Positions 34,101 to 45,639 are shown, counted from the first letter of the stretch. The stretch: DNA of 64,000 nt from Apoda limacodes (GCA_946406115.1 OX291546.1:13323019-13387018); one strand, 5' to 3'. Numbers and translations: made by a program. Notes: generated by a model not told the origin, from the sequence alone.

Positions 34101-37100
34101 TTCACCACGCTTTTCCAGAAAACGTACTCAATACAGATACACGACGAGGTACACCTGTACCAATCCTTCCATTATCTTTTAAATAAATTTAGCTCGTGTA
34201 TTTTCTTTAATTCAACCTCTCAGTATGCTCAAACTATCCTAACCTATATTCCTTTCTCAAACTTTATTACTATGTATAAGTATATTCTATTCCCAACTCC
34301 TACTAGGGTTTCTTATTTTATAATTAAGTCACGCAAAATATATATGCTTCTCAATGTTCTTATTTCTGCAGCATTCATTCTATACTTATGGTTCGTTTGC
34401 CATGACCAACATTCACTTCCATACATCAGTATTAAAACCAATACACTCCCATAAACAACCAAATATGGGTTTTCAGACAACTTCTGACTGCTCACAAAGC
34501 TCACGTATTCACCTGATTTCCTAATTTTACTGATCTTCAAATTTCTTCTGCTTATTAATAAAATATTTGGTCAGGTTGTTGTCGTACCTCTGCCGAAGTG
34601 GAGCTGATTCTCAGACAGACGACTGGCTGTCGCGGTCGACGCCAATTCGTGCTGCCACGACTTCTTCTAGCGGTAGACTATAAACAAAAAGAGTTCGTGG
34701 CTCATCCCAATACTCAACAGGTATGCATTTACCATATGCCTAAATTATTTATTTTCTACAGTCATTTTGCCCAACCTGCCTGGATAGGTGACTTGTAGCC
34801 AGTGAAAGTGCGATATTCTATCTTACAACTAGCACCGCGAAAAATTGTGGACAATTTCTGAAAGGATGGATTGTTTACAAAGCTAGAGTTCATCGTGCAC
34901 ATAAAGATAAACGCTTGCTTGATCAGAACTAAAGGAACCGAAGTGGGGAGGAGGGTTTTGTGTTTTGAAATGAAGGTTTCCAAATCTAAAAGTATGGTTG
35001 CCATGGCAAGTGCGTTGTCGTATGAAAGGGCATCGTCACACTTTACTTTACTTACTTATTTGTAACAATTTTTTTGAAGCGACTAATTATCTCCGAAATT
35101 TGTAAACTTAAAAATCTAAAATAAATTAACTATATTTATAAATTGCTACATTCTTGCTAAACACACTGTCTTTGTTTGCCTTTAAGCATTAATTATTTGT
35201 CCGATATTAATTTTCAAGAAAAACAAACGTTTCTTTTGCTTATTTATTCTAGGTTCTTGAATCATACTGGTTAGGCGACTGGCACGGTTGGAGACAAACT
35301 TCAACCATTACGAAGTTCTTCATTGTTTTAAGCCGAATTTTCCTGACACCTATTATTCTTCTCACATGCATGGTAAGATTCTAGTTTTGGCTACTCGTTA
35401 ATAGTTTTGGCTACTCGTTAATAATATCTAGTTTTGGCTACTCGTTAATAGTTTTGGCTACTCGTTAATAATATCTAGTTTTGGCTACTCGTTAATAGTT
35501 TTGGCTACTCTTTAATAATATCTAGTTTTGGCTACTCGTTAATAGTTTTGGATACTCGTTAATAATATCTACTCAAATATTCGTACCTACCTACTGACGC
35601 CTCTAAGATGCCTAGTATACAATCATAAAAATCTTAGGGATACAATAGCTATCAACTTTTTTGAGTATACACTATCATAATATGGCTGTAACAGAGTATA
35701 TAAACTGAATAAGAAAAAAAAAGTGAAAAATATTTAAAAAAGAATTAAATTACTCTTTTTTTTATTTACCTAAAAAATAATTATAAATAAATAAATATTT
35801 TTAGAAGTTAAATAAAATTGAAGGAAACGTTAAAAGTCATCTATGTATATAAAAGTGAACCACTGTATCCTTTGCTCACGCCCTAACTTTCGAACGACTG
35901 CGCCAAATTGAATAATTCTTTTTTTTTTGTGTTCGTTATTGTTAGGACAAGGTTTTTATGAAAGAAAAAAAAGCGTCAAGTGCGAGTCGGACTCGCGCAC
36001 TAAGGGTAAACCGATTGTTATGAAATTTTGGTAATTCGTTGTGCAGGGAAGAAGAAGCATTATTTAGTACAACCCTTTTACAATAGGTGGCGCGCCTCAG
36101 CTAGTTTTATATAAATTGGTATATCGAATTTCATTTGCAAGAAAGAAATTACGTTTTTCAGCATATTTGGAAAATCATCACCCATATAAAGGTAAATAGA
36201 GGTAAATAAAGTACCTAGAGTCAGAAAATTATTAAATAATACAATAAAATATATGAATTAAAAACTCTGGTTATTTTTATTTTATACTATTAAAGTGGGA
36301 CACAAGATTACCGTCCGCCAGATGTGAAGCGGTCACCGTAGCCTATGGAGGCTTGCAACACCGGGGGCATTATCACTTGCAACACCGGGGGCATTATCAC
36401 TTGCAACACCGGGGGCATTATCACTTGCAACACCGGGGGCATTATCTACTCGCAAGTTGACGACCCTTTAAAATCTAATCACTTTTTCTTGTTTAAGAAC
36501 TTTTCTTAAAGAACCACATATTGTAGACCCTAGAGAAAACCTAGCTTATTCGACAATGACTGGAGCATTTGCGGGAGGAATTTGCTTTCAAACAGCACTG
36601 TACGTGACCATTAAGGTTCCAAGGTGTGGGGATATATTCCCTGCTGATGGCGAGCGGTGCGATCCCAGATAGACAAAAAAAGGAAAGAATAGAAAGAAGA
36701 AAAAAAAACTGGCATTTTAAGGACATATGGACTATTTATATAAAATAGGAACAATAATAAATACTCATATAGATATTTATTGCAATAAAGTTTATATTGG
36801 AAAAATCTAAATAGGTTTCACCTTAAACTAGATCATAAAATACCAACTGAGTTCCTTTTACCTTATATTCCAGCTAGCACCATGCCATCGGTTAGTAAGG
36901 CACTGGCAGATACCGTTGAACAAGCTAATTACCCATGCAGCCGCGTACCTAGTATTCCTGGCGCTCATCTTCTGCATCAGCAATCAAGATAAGACCAATC
37001 AAAAACGGGGACCGCCTAACACCGGTACGCAATGACTCGACTGATTTACTTTCATACGTATCTGATGAGATCCTTTTTAGAGATTCTGCGGAATTAATTG

Positions 37101-40100
37101 TTAATTTACTTACCTGGTGCATTGGATAGGTAATGCGTTAACGAGACAGCTTTTATACAAACAACGTAGTTTATTAATGTTAATAATTAGTAATATAGTC
37201 TACAAAACCCCCCAAAAGATAATGGTACGGAACCCTCGTGCGCGAGTCGACTCGCACTTGGCCGCTTTAATTATTTTTATACCCCTTTTTGCAATAAATA
37301 CAAGGACTTTTTAATTTATTTTTTCATAGCCTCATCCTCATCGAGTATAGGTATTGTTAACTACAAAATTGAAATATCTTTGTGAGATTTTTAGACAATT
37401 TTTCATAACTATGCTCCAAACAATGTGGTCATTTTCGGTTCGGTTCGTGTCTGATACATCAATCAATGCCCAAAGGAGCCGAAGCCTTCGCGGTTCTGTT
37501 CGTGTGCGGATACACGTGGTCTGCTCTACGCATGTGCGTGATGCAGGGTCCGCGGCGTTACTTCACCATGATGTGGAACTGGTACGAGATTATCATGCTC
37601 CTGCTCTTCGGACTTACCTTCATCTTCTGGGTCGCTGCTGCTGTCGAGGTTACTGCTAGTGATGATGAAGATTTAGGTTTGTTTGCCGACTGGCAATTGT
37701 CTTGCCTTCTTTAACTGATCTGTGGTCTTTAAAATAGGCACCAATATCTGGTGTGTATCCAGGCCCCTGTGGCATAATTAATAACAGGTCTCTTAACCTT
37801 CTGTAAGGCTGGCCAAAACCGCTAGCTTGCTATAGATTCTGAATAAGACAGAGTTGCTAACAGCGAGCAGTACAACGCAACCCAGTTTCTTCTCTGTTGA
37901 TATCTTTTATGTTGATATTTTGCGTGAAAAGATTATATTATTGGGGGAAGTAGTTATAGTTTGTAAGACAATGATTTAGTGTTGTCTTTTTGTTGTAAGA
38001 TTATTAGGTAAATGCACAAATTTTTTTGGGGGGATCCCCATATAAAGTTTTGATTACGAGTATCTATAGCATGTCTATACAAATCTGTAGAACAGAATAT
38101 TTTCAAAAACAAAATATATTTTTTAAGGCATCCGTGCGGTCCACTAACGTCGCCATTGGTTCTTTTTTATTATTCTGCTCGTAGAAAGCGTATTTCGAAA
38201 ATTTAATTGGACGAAAAATAAAACTAACCATAAAATATTTTTCGAACGAGGTTTCTAGTATGAATAAGCATATTTCAGATAGGATATATGCTATAAGTTT
38301 CCACATTTAGAAGATATGCTATCTACACCTCAGAGATATATTATAGTGAATAATAATTATGCAGCCCTAGGGGGGTGCGAAGACTAGGGGCGGGCAGCAA
38401 GCCAACAGTTAGTTCATTACGCTATAAAATTGGAGGGCGGCAAAGTGGCACTCTGCCCTGACTTTTAAAAAATGTAAATCCGGGGTACTATTACCTAAAT
38501 TCTTTCCGCGCCGTTTATTTTCACTATTGTTTAAAAAAAAAAGAAAATTTGAAAGTTCTTTATTACTCGTACAAAGTAAAATTGAAGACATATTTATTTT
38601 TACAGAACGCAAGTATTGGAATCAATACGACCCCACCCTCTTGGCCGAAGGGACATTTTGTTTGGCCACAATATTCGCTTACTTCCGTCTTATGTTCCTG
38701 TGCCAACTAAACTACCACCTAGGGCCTTTGCAAGTAAGTCTTTACGCCACACAATGGTTGCGAATTGCGAATTAAATTCTATTATATTTGTGGTAGTTAT
38801 ATTTTGAAACACTCGAGCTACTTTCTTGAGTAGATACCGAATACGATAATGTTTTATGTAATTACTAACTGAAATTGTAGAAATGGTGGTGTAAGAATAT
38901 AAAAAAAAGAACGAGTTGCACTCCGGGAGTGCCGGCAGAAGTGAAAACCTTTACACACGATTCGCGCTTAACACTCAAATATGTCACAAGACATGTCTTT
39001 GACATTGTCAAGAAATAATAATGTTTGTTTATTTACTTTTTTGACGTAGTATATTTGACATCGCAATCTGTCATAGAATTAAAATTCCATATCCAACCTC
39101 CCTGTACTACTCATAATCGCGAATACTAAAAATAAAAATTATAATAGGCGTGGCATTACGGTTTCCGTATTTTACAAAGACAAAGATGCACTTTGTTCAA
39201 TTCATATTTTAAACACTTTATATACACGAATTTTACAAATACACAGCAGTATGGCCACTACACAGACGGTCGAGCCATCAGCTGTCACCATCCATGGATG
39301 CGCGTAGCACGCTGTAACATAAACACACACGACCATTCGCGCAAGCGCCCTGCGCCGCCTAAACGAAACAGCAGGCGCAGGCATACATTTTCGCCGCGCC
39401 GTAGAAAGAGAGGGGGATACTCCCTGAGTTTATCATTTTTTACCCATACCAAAAAAAGTGCACAACATCGCTAAAGAAGTTTTCACTTCAAAAAAATATA
39501 TTCCTGTAAATTATTAGCTATTTATGCATTGCAGTTGTGAGTACTTTTTAACACGAGTGATAGCCTATTATAGCACGAGTGTTAAAAAGACAAATTTCGT
39601 GCAATTGCGTACAATGCTTTTTATATGACCAGAAAAATATATAGTATTTTATATTACTATACTTACTTACTTAGTTTACATTTGTTTGACTTGAAATGTT
39701 GGTGTCATGGCATAGTATTAAATTAGGGGGCGTAAAAATATCCCTGTTCGCAGCATATTGTTACGTGACGTTTGTTTTCGTAAAAAATAATTTTAATTCT
39801 AAAAAATATATAAAAATTACAGGTGTCTTTAGGAAAGATGACTTTGGATATTTACAAGTACTTGATGGTTTTCACTATAATAATAAGTGCATTTGCCACT
39901 GGTCTCGCTCGTTTTTACCAATACTATGACGGAATGGTCTACGAAGATGAATTTGGTATGAAAACAGTCCAGGTACCTATATCATTTTTAATATTAGGAA
40001 GAGTAAATAGATAACAAAATTTACATGATACAGCATAATCCTGGCTATCAACCAAGATATAATGTAGATAAACTCGATATTGGGTATTTCAAACTAGAAA

Positions 40101-43100
40101 AGGGGTTTAATATTGTGACTCTGGTCTCACATTTTACCCTTTATTATTTTTAAAGCTGGCAATTAACGACATGGGACTTAATATATAAAGCCACCTTAGT
40201 CCAGACACACCGTGTTGAAAATAATGGACTCATCATCATCACATACCACGCAGGACTAGAATGGTTAATGAGAAGGAAGGGGCTGTCCCCCATATTATAT
40301 GTATATGTGTCCAGCCGCTGATAATCCATGACAAAAGATATATACATGTATCAATAAGCCTTATATACTTCTATATTAATTTGTCTTTTACTTAAGATTA
40401 AGAGGGCTATTGGCGTCCACTAGCGCCGCTAGTGGTTATTTTTAATTTCCTCTTCGTACAACGGTAATTTAATTTCCTCTTTATACAACAGTAATTTAAT
40501 TTCCTCTTTGTAGTACTTACAGCGGTAATTTCAAAAATGTACTTCTACAAAACTATGAAACTAGTTATAGGTTTCAAAGCTATTAATGGAACGTTTTGTA
40601 ACTACATACCTTCTATATACATACAACCAACAAATATATTTTAGAAATTATACATAATGAATTAACAGTAGCTTATAAATGGTTTCATATTTTTCTAAAA
40701 GTACATTTTTGTAATTCATATTCCTCATCCTCTTAAAGTCAAACCACGCTGGGGTAAAATGGTATTTTCAGTCTGTAGATGCAAGAAAACAGTTACGCAG
40801 TATTAACACAATGCCCCATTGTCCATTTCTTTGTGGTAAAGGCCTATTACTGATTCGTCGCCCCACAATGAGCCCTTATAATTAGTATAGAATAAATTCA
40901 AATCAATTCAAGGCACCATATTTATTTTTGAATTGCCAAAAACTATAAGACCTTATACCCGATTTGCTCTTAAGTAAATGTATTTATACCTTAAATAATA
41001 CTACCTATGATAATATTTTCTTAAAGAAAGTGCCAAAACTTACATTCTTCCCAGCCCTCATAAGTCTTCACTATTAGGGTACGGTCTTGCCTATTTTGTG
41101 CGAGGCAATTGGGGTCGTAGTCGTTCACGCGGGCCCATTGCGAATGTTGGACTTTACCGCACGTCTTTTTGAAGTATTCAGGTTTCCTCACGATGTATTC
41201 ATGCACCGAAAAGCCCGTAGTGTGAACAAACAATAAAAACCAATCAATCTGCACCTCAGAATGCGAGACTAGACACCTTAACCATAACAACAATATGAAC
41301 TTAAATTGCCAGGTGTCGTCATTCACGAGCCTGCCAGATACATTAAATACACTCTTCTGGGCGCTGTTCTGCATGGCGCCGTTAGAAAGCGCCGACGTTG
41401 TGCTGGAGAACACCAGGGACCCTAAGTATCCAGAGAAGATACATGAGAATCGACATGGATATACGGAACGCATTGGATATTTTTGCTTTGGGTGTAATTT
41501 CTAATTTTTTTTTCCTTACAAAATTTGTCTACCATACATTACTCAACATATATTCTGCACGAATCGATTATAATATGATCTATCAGTCCGGGTTTTAACA
41601 GAATTTATAAGTCTGTTGATGGGAGTTGATTTTCTAGAAAGCCAACGTACTATAACCTATAAACAGTTTTTAAGATCATTCTTCGTATAGTATGTTTTAA
41701 TCGTATATGTTTATGATCATGCTAAGCCCAAACTACGGAATTCTGAATCTTAAACTAAAGAGCACTAAATTGCGGCCTAGTTTTTTGATACCACTAAGGT
41801 GGCAAACAAGCTCACGGTCCGTTACATGTTGAGGGGTCACCGCAGGTACTAATCGATCAAACATTAATATTTTTAAAAGAACTACTTAATTCTTATAATT
41901 ACAGGTTTTGAAGTGGTGTGCGTGATAGTAGTGCTCAACATGCTCATAGCAACCATGTCCAACACTTTCCAGCGAGTTACTGACAATGTTGCTATAGAAT
42001 GGACATTCGGAAAGACTGAAGTTAGACCATACTTCTTTTAAACTGACTTTAACTAATGTATCTAACTAAGGACAAAAAAAAGTGTGACCGACAAACATTC
42101 TAGTAGTGAGTAGACTCCATTGTCGCAGTACGAAATACCTACCAAAAATTACAGGGGCGGATACAGGATTTCATTATATTCCATTGTGACAAAGCCGGCG
42201 AACGAATGAGAGTGACCTGTTATGGGTGACTGCTCGGCGCAGTAATTGTTTCTTTTTAATGAGCTTTCTTTCACGGCTCTGGGTTCTAGCACTTCTATCC
42301 TAGCCCTTTGTGAGCCCGCAGTAAATTAATTTTATTCGATCGAATTGTAGCCGACCGATAAAGGGGGGGGGGGACATGGCCCCCATGGCCTCCCCTCTGT
42401 ATCCCCCACTGGTACCTACAGTTATTGTTTGTCCCTACTACTGGTAGTGGTACAAGAGAAAGTCATATTTTTCAGTTTATCATTTTTTATCACATTTTCT
42501 AAAAATGAAACCTAGCTAAATCGATTTATCACCCCCGAAACCCCCCTGCATACGAAATTTCATGAAAATCATTTGAGCCGTTTCCGAGATTCAGAGTATA
42601 TAGGTATCTATATATATACATATATACAAGAATTGCTCGTTTAAAGGTATTAGATATTGTTAATGTTGGTCTTTAAAATAATTTTAAAAACTAAACAGTC
42701 ACAGAAAACAATACTCTGTTTCAGGTTTGTGTAGAATATATGCTTCAGACGACATTGCCTTCTCCTTACAACATGATACCTACGGCCACTGGTATGATTA
42801 ACATCATCGAATGGATCCGTACGAAGATCTGCAGACCACCCGGTGCACACGCGCGCTGCTCGTTCTCTTACTGTTGTTACATTGTGCGTACGAATACCTA
42901 CCTTGTGTTTATACTTAGGTATCACCGTATCAGGCAATAAATATAACACATCGAGATTGAGAAAGAGATAATCGGCTGGCCTCAACTTTGTAGAGTCGTC
43001 TTTCGTCTCTGTCGCACCAAATGCTAAGTATGGTTTTTTTTTTTTAATACCACTAAGGTGGCAAACACGCTAACGGTTCGCCTGATGGTAAGCGGATGGT

Positions 43101-44153
43101 ATCTCTAAAAATAAAACTGGTCCTTATGATTTCTTTCTTTAAAGATTTAATTGAAAAAATTAAATACTTTCGTCTGCTACGTCATTATTAGTTGTCGAGA
43201 TATGAGAGACAAAAATATTTTTTTATATATATCATTGTACTGTACGTGTGTATGTCACTGTACACCTCCTAAACTGCTGGACCGATTTGAATGAACTTTT
43301 TTGTATGCGTTGGGGTGGCGCCCTGGATGGTTTAGATTCACAAATCAGCCCGGCAGATGGCGCTGCTGTCGGATGCAGGACAACGTCTGACCGATCAGCT
43401 AGTATAAGTATATAATTTTTTCAATTACATTTTTAAAGAAAGAAATCATGAAAACCTGCTTTATTTTAATTTTTAGGTATTTTTATTTATTGGCAATAAA
43501 AGCTTGTGTTTTAGTTAGGTCCTTATATTTACCGGACTTATGTGATATTTATTGACTGGTACTGTACTATTGTTTTAAGAAACCAAATCCTGGCCTTATA
43601 TAAAAGGGAAAGTATAAAAAAAAGGGAAAGACACATGTTCGTTATGTCTTTTTTCATCACGTTGTAACGGAACATCAATTGACCTAATTTTTGGCACAAA
43701 TATAAATTTTATCTCGATCGAGAATTCCCACGGGAATAGATTTTTCACTTTTCAAAATGCGGCTAACTATTATTTTCCTTCACATTACACCAGAGCAACG
43801 GGGTGACCTAATGCGTAAGTATGACCAAGTCGATCCAATTTTTTCGTCCAAAACTTTAAAAAATAACATGGTAATCGTCCGATATCGCGGATATCTGTGT
43901 AACTTAGCCTCCAGTTTATAAAATTTACGTAGACATGTTGCTTTTTTCAATTTAGGAGTGTGATTTGGAAGCAAGCGCCCAGAGAGAATTTCCTGCATTG
44001 ATGTCTGTACTCGTTCAGAGATACTTTAGAGACAAAGAGTCTACCCTTATGGGAATCATCGGCGTGGAAAGCGAATTGGACACCTTGCACCGAGACCTTG
44101 CAACCGTCAAAAATCTACTTGAGAAACAAACCAGTAAAGAAAAGAGTAGCTAA
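31174..44153 (+). CDS. TRPC-family cation channel, 14 exons, one apparent frameshift
   Basis: This is a six-TM, calcium-permeable TRP channel subunit of the plasma membrane. Exons: 31174-31323, 31812-31944, 32022-32223, 32996-33222, 34575-34720, 35253-35372, 36874-37024, 37476-37676, 38606-38733, 39823-39972, 41313-41491, 41905-42020, 42725-42883 and 43956-44153; about 752 aa. The N terminus has ankyrin-like repeats (HLAVQNRSEAMVEFLL, LILAAQSGHYEAVTLLV). Exons 4-5 are the TRP_2 region (SVYRAIASPAYL, KQKEFVAHPNTQQ). S1-S4 span exons 6-9 and exons 9-10 give the TRPC signature LGPLQVSLGKM. Exon 10 is S5, exon 11 the pore (LFWALFCMAPLE) and exon 12 S6 (VVLNMLIATMSNTFQ) plus a diverged TRP box (EWTFGK). 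Exon 14 is a likely coiled-coil tail. Exons 11 and 12 join only if one base is removed from a T run at 41480-41484. An in-frame stop at 31156 precedes the ATG. It is clearly distant from classic TRP, TRPL and TRP-gamma. Confidence 0.9.
31365..31700 (+). mobile_element. RTE-like non-LTR fragment in TRP intron 1
   Basis: Decayed frames read QLAIEQSAWSVSLRI, MRRMKKKTKV and later RQSVGRPP-like and QQWT-like stretches. This is the same family as 9548-9793 and 50170-50490. It has several frameshifts and starts about 40 bases after the exon 1 donor. Confidence 0.7.
33715..33962 (+). repeat. Dispersed repeat ending cggacgaattagctgg
   Basis: It is collinear with 24325-24632: gaaaatccttccctagag, then gaggatcccaatattttt and a final gcggacgaattagctgg. 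It lies in TRP intron 4 and is non-coding. Confidence 0.6.
33990..34545 (-). mobile_element. Non-LTR reverse transcriptase fragment in TRP intron 4
   Basis: The minus strand reads LMYGSECWSWQTNHKYRMN and AAEIRTLRSI, matching the LLYGSETW-type segment near the C terminus of lepidopteran endonuclease/reverse transcriptases. Upstream frames are broken. It ends 30 bases before TRP exon 5. Confidence 0.7.
35381..35570. repeat. Minisatellite, 47-bp unit x4, beside TRP exon 6
   Basis: Each unit is two diverged halves, ctagttttggctactcgtt and aatagttttggctactcgtt, followed by aataatat. Units start at 35381, 35428, 35475 and 35522. The array begins eight bases after the exon 6 donor at 35373. Copies differ by single bases. 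Confidence 0.95.
35965..37262. repeat. Short dispersed-repeat pieces in TRP introns 6 and 7
   Basis: gtcaagtgcgagtcggactc lies at about 35976-35995, and its approximate inverse (gagtcgactcgcacttgg) at about 37243-37260 next to ggaaccctcgtgcg. This palindromic motif is a frequent component of lepidopteran repeats. The interval also contains exon 7 and a family B fragment, annotated separately. Confidence 0.45.
36296..36680 (-). mobile_element. Family B 3' fragment with an internal 24-bp tandem array
   Basis: Read on the minus strand, this is the last 100 or so codons and 3' UTR of family B, heavily decayed. The 24-base unit cttgcaacaccgggggcatt plus atca starts at 36352, 36376, 36400 and 36424, so a stretch around the final codons was amplified in place to four copies. 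It lies in TRP intron 6. Confidence 0.85.
38905..39487 (+). repeat. Dispersed repeat of about 580 bp in TRP intron 9
   Basis: It starts with gttgcactccgggagtgccg and ends with agaagttttcacttcaaaaa. Both ends recur inverted at 61735-61925, which lacks the middle. The interior includes a GC-rich block around 39340-39410. No domain is recognisable in its short frames. Confidence 0.7.
40398..40740. mobile_element. MITE-like unit with long imperfect inverted ends
   Basis: The left half (gtaatttcaaaaatgtactt, then ctatgaaac) pairs with aagtacatttttgtaattc on the right, and the outer ttaagaggg pairs with cctcttaaa. Near the left, taatttaatttcctctt recurs three times in tandem. It lies in TRP intron 10. 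Confidence 0.65.
41785..41860 (-). mobile_element. Family B 3' tail fragment
   Basis: gataccactaaggtggcaaa followed by a gtccg...ggtcacc segment matches the 3' UTR end of family B in reverse. It lies in TRP intron 11, about 50 bases before exon 12. Confidence 0.75.
42148..42412. mobile_element. Possible hAT-like MITE
   Basis: The ends caggggcggatacagg and ctgtatcccccactg are approximate reverse complements and begin with CAG, as hAT elements do. No 8-bp target duplication was found, so the class is tentative. A G run lies at 42364-42373. Confidence 0.45.
43045..43105 (-). mobile_element. Family B 3' tail fragment with T run
   Basis: A T run at 43033-43044 followed by aataccactaaggtggcaaa and ttcgcctgatggtaagcgg is the reversed poly-A end and 3' UTR of family B. 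Only about 60 bases survive. It lies in TRP intron 13. Confidence 0.8.
43205..43405 (+). repeat. Dispersed repeat ending acaacgtctgaccgatcagc
   Basis: It contains taaactgctggaccgatttg, a segment with gcagatggcgctgctgtc, and ends near cagctagta. This is a common lepidopteran repeat. The CTAG end preceded by a small hairpin (ctgaccgatcag) would fit a Helitron 3' end, but the other end was not located. Confidence 0.5.
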
Positions 44154-44202
44154 ACATTTACAATGTTTCTTTTTACAAGCGTACTTACAAATCTCGAATT
44201 CA

Positions 44203-44208
44203 AATAAA
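44203..44208 (+). terminator. Putative polyadenylation signal of the TRP gene
   Basis: AATAAA lies 50 bases after the TAA stop at 44151-44153, at a normal distance, within caaataaaagaatc. Confidence 0.6.
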
Positions 44209-44295
44209 AGAATCTAGAATCCAGTTTAATTTCTTTTTGTAATAAATTGTGTAAAAAATCAATAGTAAGTTAACTCTGCCATTCAATTGAATAAC

Positions 44296-44451
44296 GATGA
44301 GGTGCGGTATGAGTGATAGCGGCGGTCCCCTACTCGAGAAAGAACGGTGAGGTGCGGTATGAGTGATAGCGGCGGTCCCCTACTCGAGAAAGAACGATGA
44401 GGTGCGGCATGAGTGATAGCGGGGCGGTCCTCTACTGAAGAAAGAAACCAA
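44296..44451. repeat. Minisatellite, 50-bp unit x3, beyond the TRP gene
   Basis: The unit begins gatgaggtgcggtatgagtg and runs through gcggcggtcccctactcgag. The first two copies are nearly identical and the third is diverged. Directly after it, 44440-44478 (gaaaccaataaagagtat, then tgaacatttacaatgt) resembles the end of TRP exon 14 and its 3' flank at 44127-44165. Confidence 0.9.
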
Positions 44452-44754
44452 TAAAGAGTATCTGAACATTTACAATGTATCGATTTGTAGATATTTAATG
44501 TATTCCTATTATAATAGTTTTGACCCAAATAAATGAAGAATCAATATACCGTGTCTTTCCTGACTTGCCTTTTTTTTGTCAACTTAAAATCAAGAAAACT
44601 ATGATTTTGGATCAAAATATAAGAAGACGAAAAAATTTGTCATCAGTATTGTTAATCATATAATCCCTTAGTCTCATAATATGCACCTCAATAAACATTT
44701 TACTAACAGAACTATCAAAAAATAAAATAAAATAAATAAATATTTTTGGAAATT

Positions 44755-44990
44755 ACACACAGCGCCGTCTAGCCCCAAAGTAAGCAAAGCTTGTGTTATG
44801 GGTACCAGACAACGGATATATATATCACTTTTTTTTTTGTTAATACATACACATCATACATAAATACATCCAGACTCAAGACAAACACAAATGTTTATCA
44901 CATAAATGTTTGTCCAGTGCGGGAATCGAACCCACACCCTCTGCACGGCAGTCCATCACACTACCAACTAGACTGCGAGGGAGGAAAACA
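44755..44990 (-). mobile_element. tRNA-derived SINE-like repeat
   Basis: On the minus strand there is a tRNA-like head: tagttggtagtgtgatgg (A-box region) and gggttcgattcccgcactgg (B box, at about 44914-44933). A tRNA-unrelated body follows, containing a tgtttatcac-type segment and cgccgtctagcccc, widespread in Lepidoptera. It lies between the 3' ends of the TRP and AP-3 mu genes. A functional tRNA is unlikely because the acceptor stem does not pair well. Confidence 0.7.
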
Positions 44991-45633
44991 AAGAAATTGT
45001 TAAAAAATGTGTATATTTGAACACATAATATTTACATAAATAATATTTTTGATGAAAATAAGTAATTTATACATTGTAACACAATTTAATTTACGTAAAT
45101 ACATATTTTTAAATATTTTTTTATTTACATAGAATGACCAATGATAAGATTTCAACAAAGTTCTAAGATTTTGCTTATGTTACAGTATCAAAATTTTGAT
45201 TCTTTTATAGAACATAGCTTAAATACATTAAAACGTACCTACACAGTACTTTATATACCTGATATTTAACATTTTAACAGCGCTCCCATAAAAACAAAGT
45301 TAAATTCTACTTTGCACATTTACACATGGAAAACAATGAAATTTTGTGGGCACAATCTATTTACTTAAATATCTAGGACTGTATTGTATAGCGTGAGATT
45401 TTCATTCGATTGTATGCTTTATGAGCTGGTCGCCAGATTCTTAATTCGCTAGATTTTCAACTCGCCAGATACTAAAAATCTTTTTTTCACATGCTGCTCA
45501 AAAGGGGAGCTGGGGAGTAATTATCTACGTAATACGTATAACTTTTTTCGTTTTTTTGCATTTTACTCCAAATTTTTTTAATATTGTTTAGTTTTTCCGC
45601 TAGAGCGCGCGTAAGCATATTACGTATTAATAT

Positions 45634-45639
45634 TTTATT
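45634..45639 (-). terminator. Possible polyadenylation signal of AP-3 mu
   Basis: AATAAA on the minus strand lies about 155 bases after the stop at 45797-45795. It is plausible, but the AT-rich spacer offers alternatives. Confidence 0.35.

Noticed and set aside
34026..34454. 142-codon plus-strand open frame
   Set aside because: It is the opposite strand of a retrotransposon fragment whose minus strand shows the YGSECWSWQ motif.
35381..35570. Regular repeats that could suggest a CRISPR array
   Set aside because: The units are contiguous with no unique spacers, lie in a eukaryotic intron and form an ordinary minisatellite.
41021..41473. 150-codon minus-strand open frame
   Set aside because: It lies antisense across TRP exon 11 and its intron, has no recognisable domain, and exon 11 reads convincingly on the plus strand.
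42364..42373. G and C homopolymer runs (here and at 30636-30650 and 50123-50135)
   Set aside because: They sit at or in repeats and may be slippage or assembly effects; no function can be supported.
44910..44990. Possible tRNA gene on the minus strand
   Set aside because: A and B boxes are present, but the acceptor stem is poor and the sequence continues into a typical SINE body.
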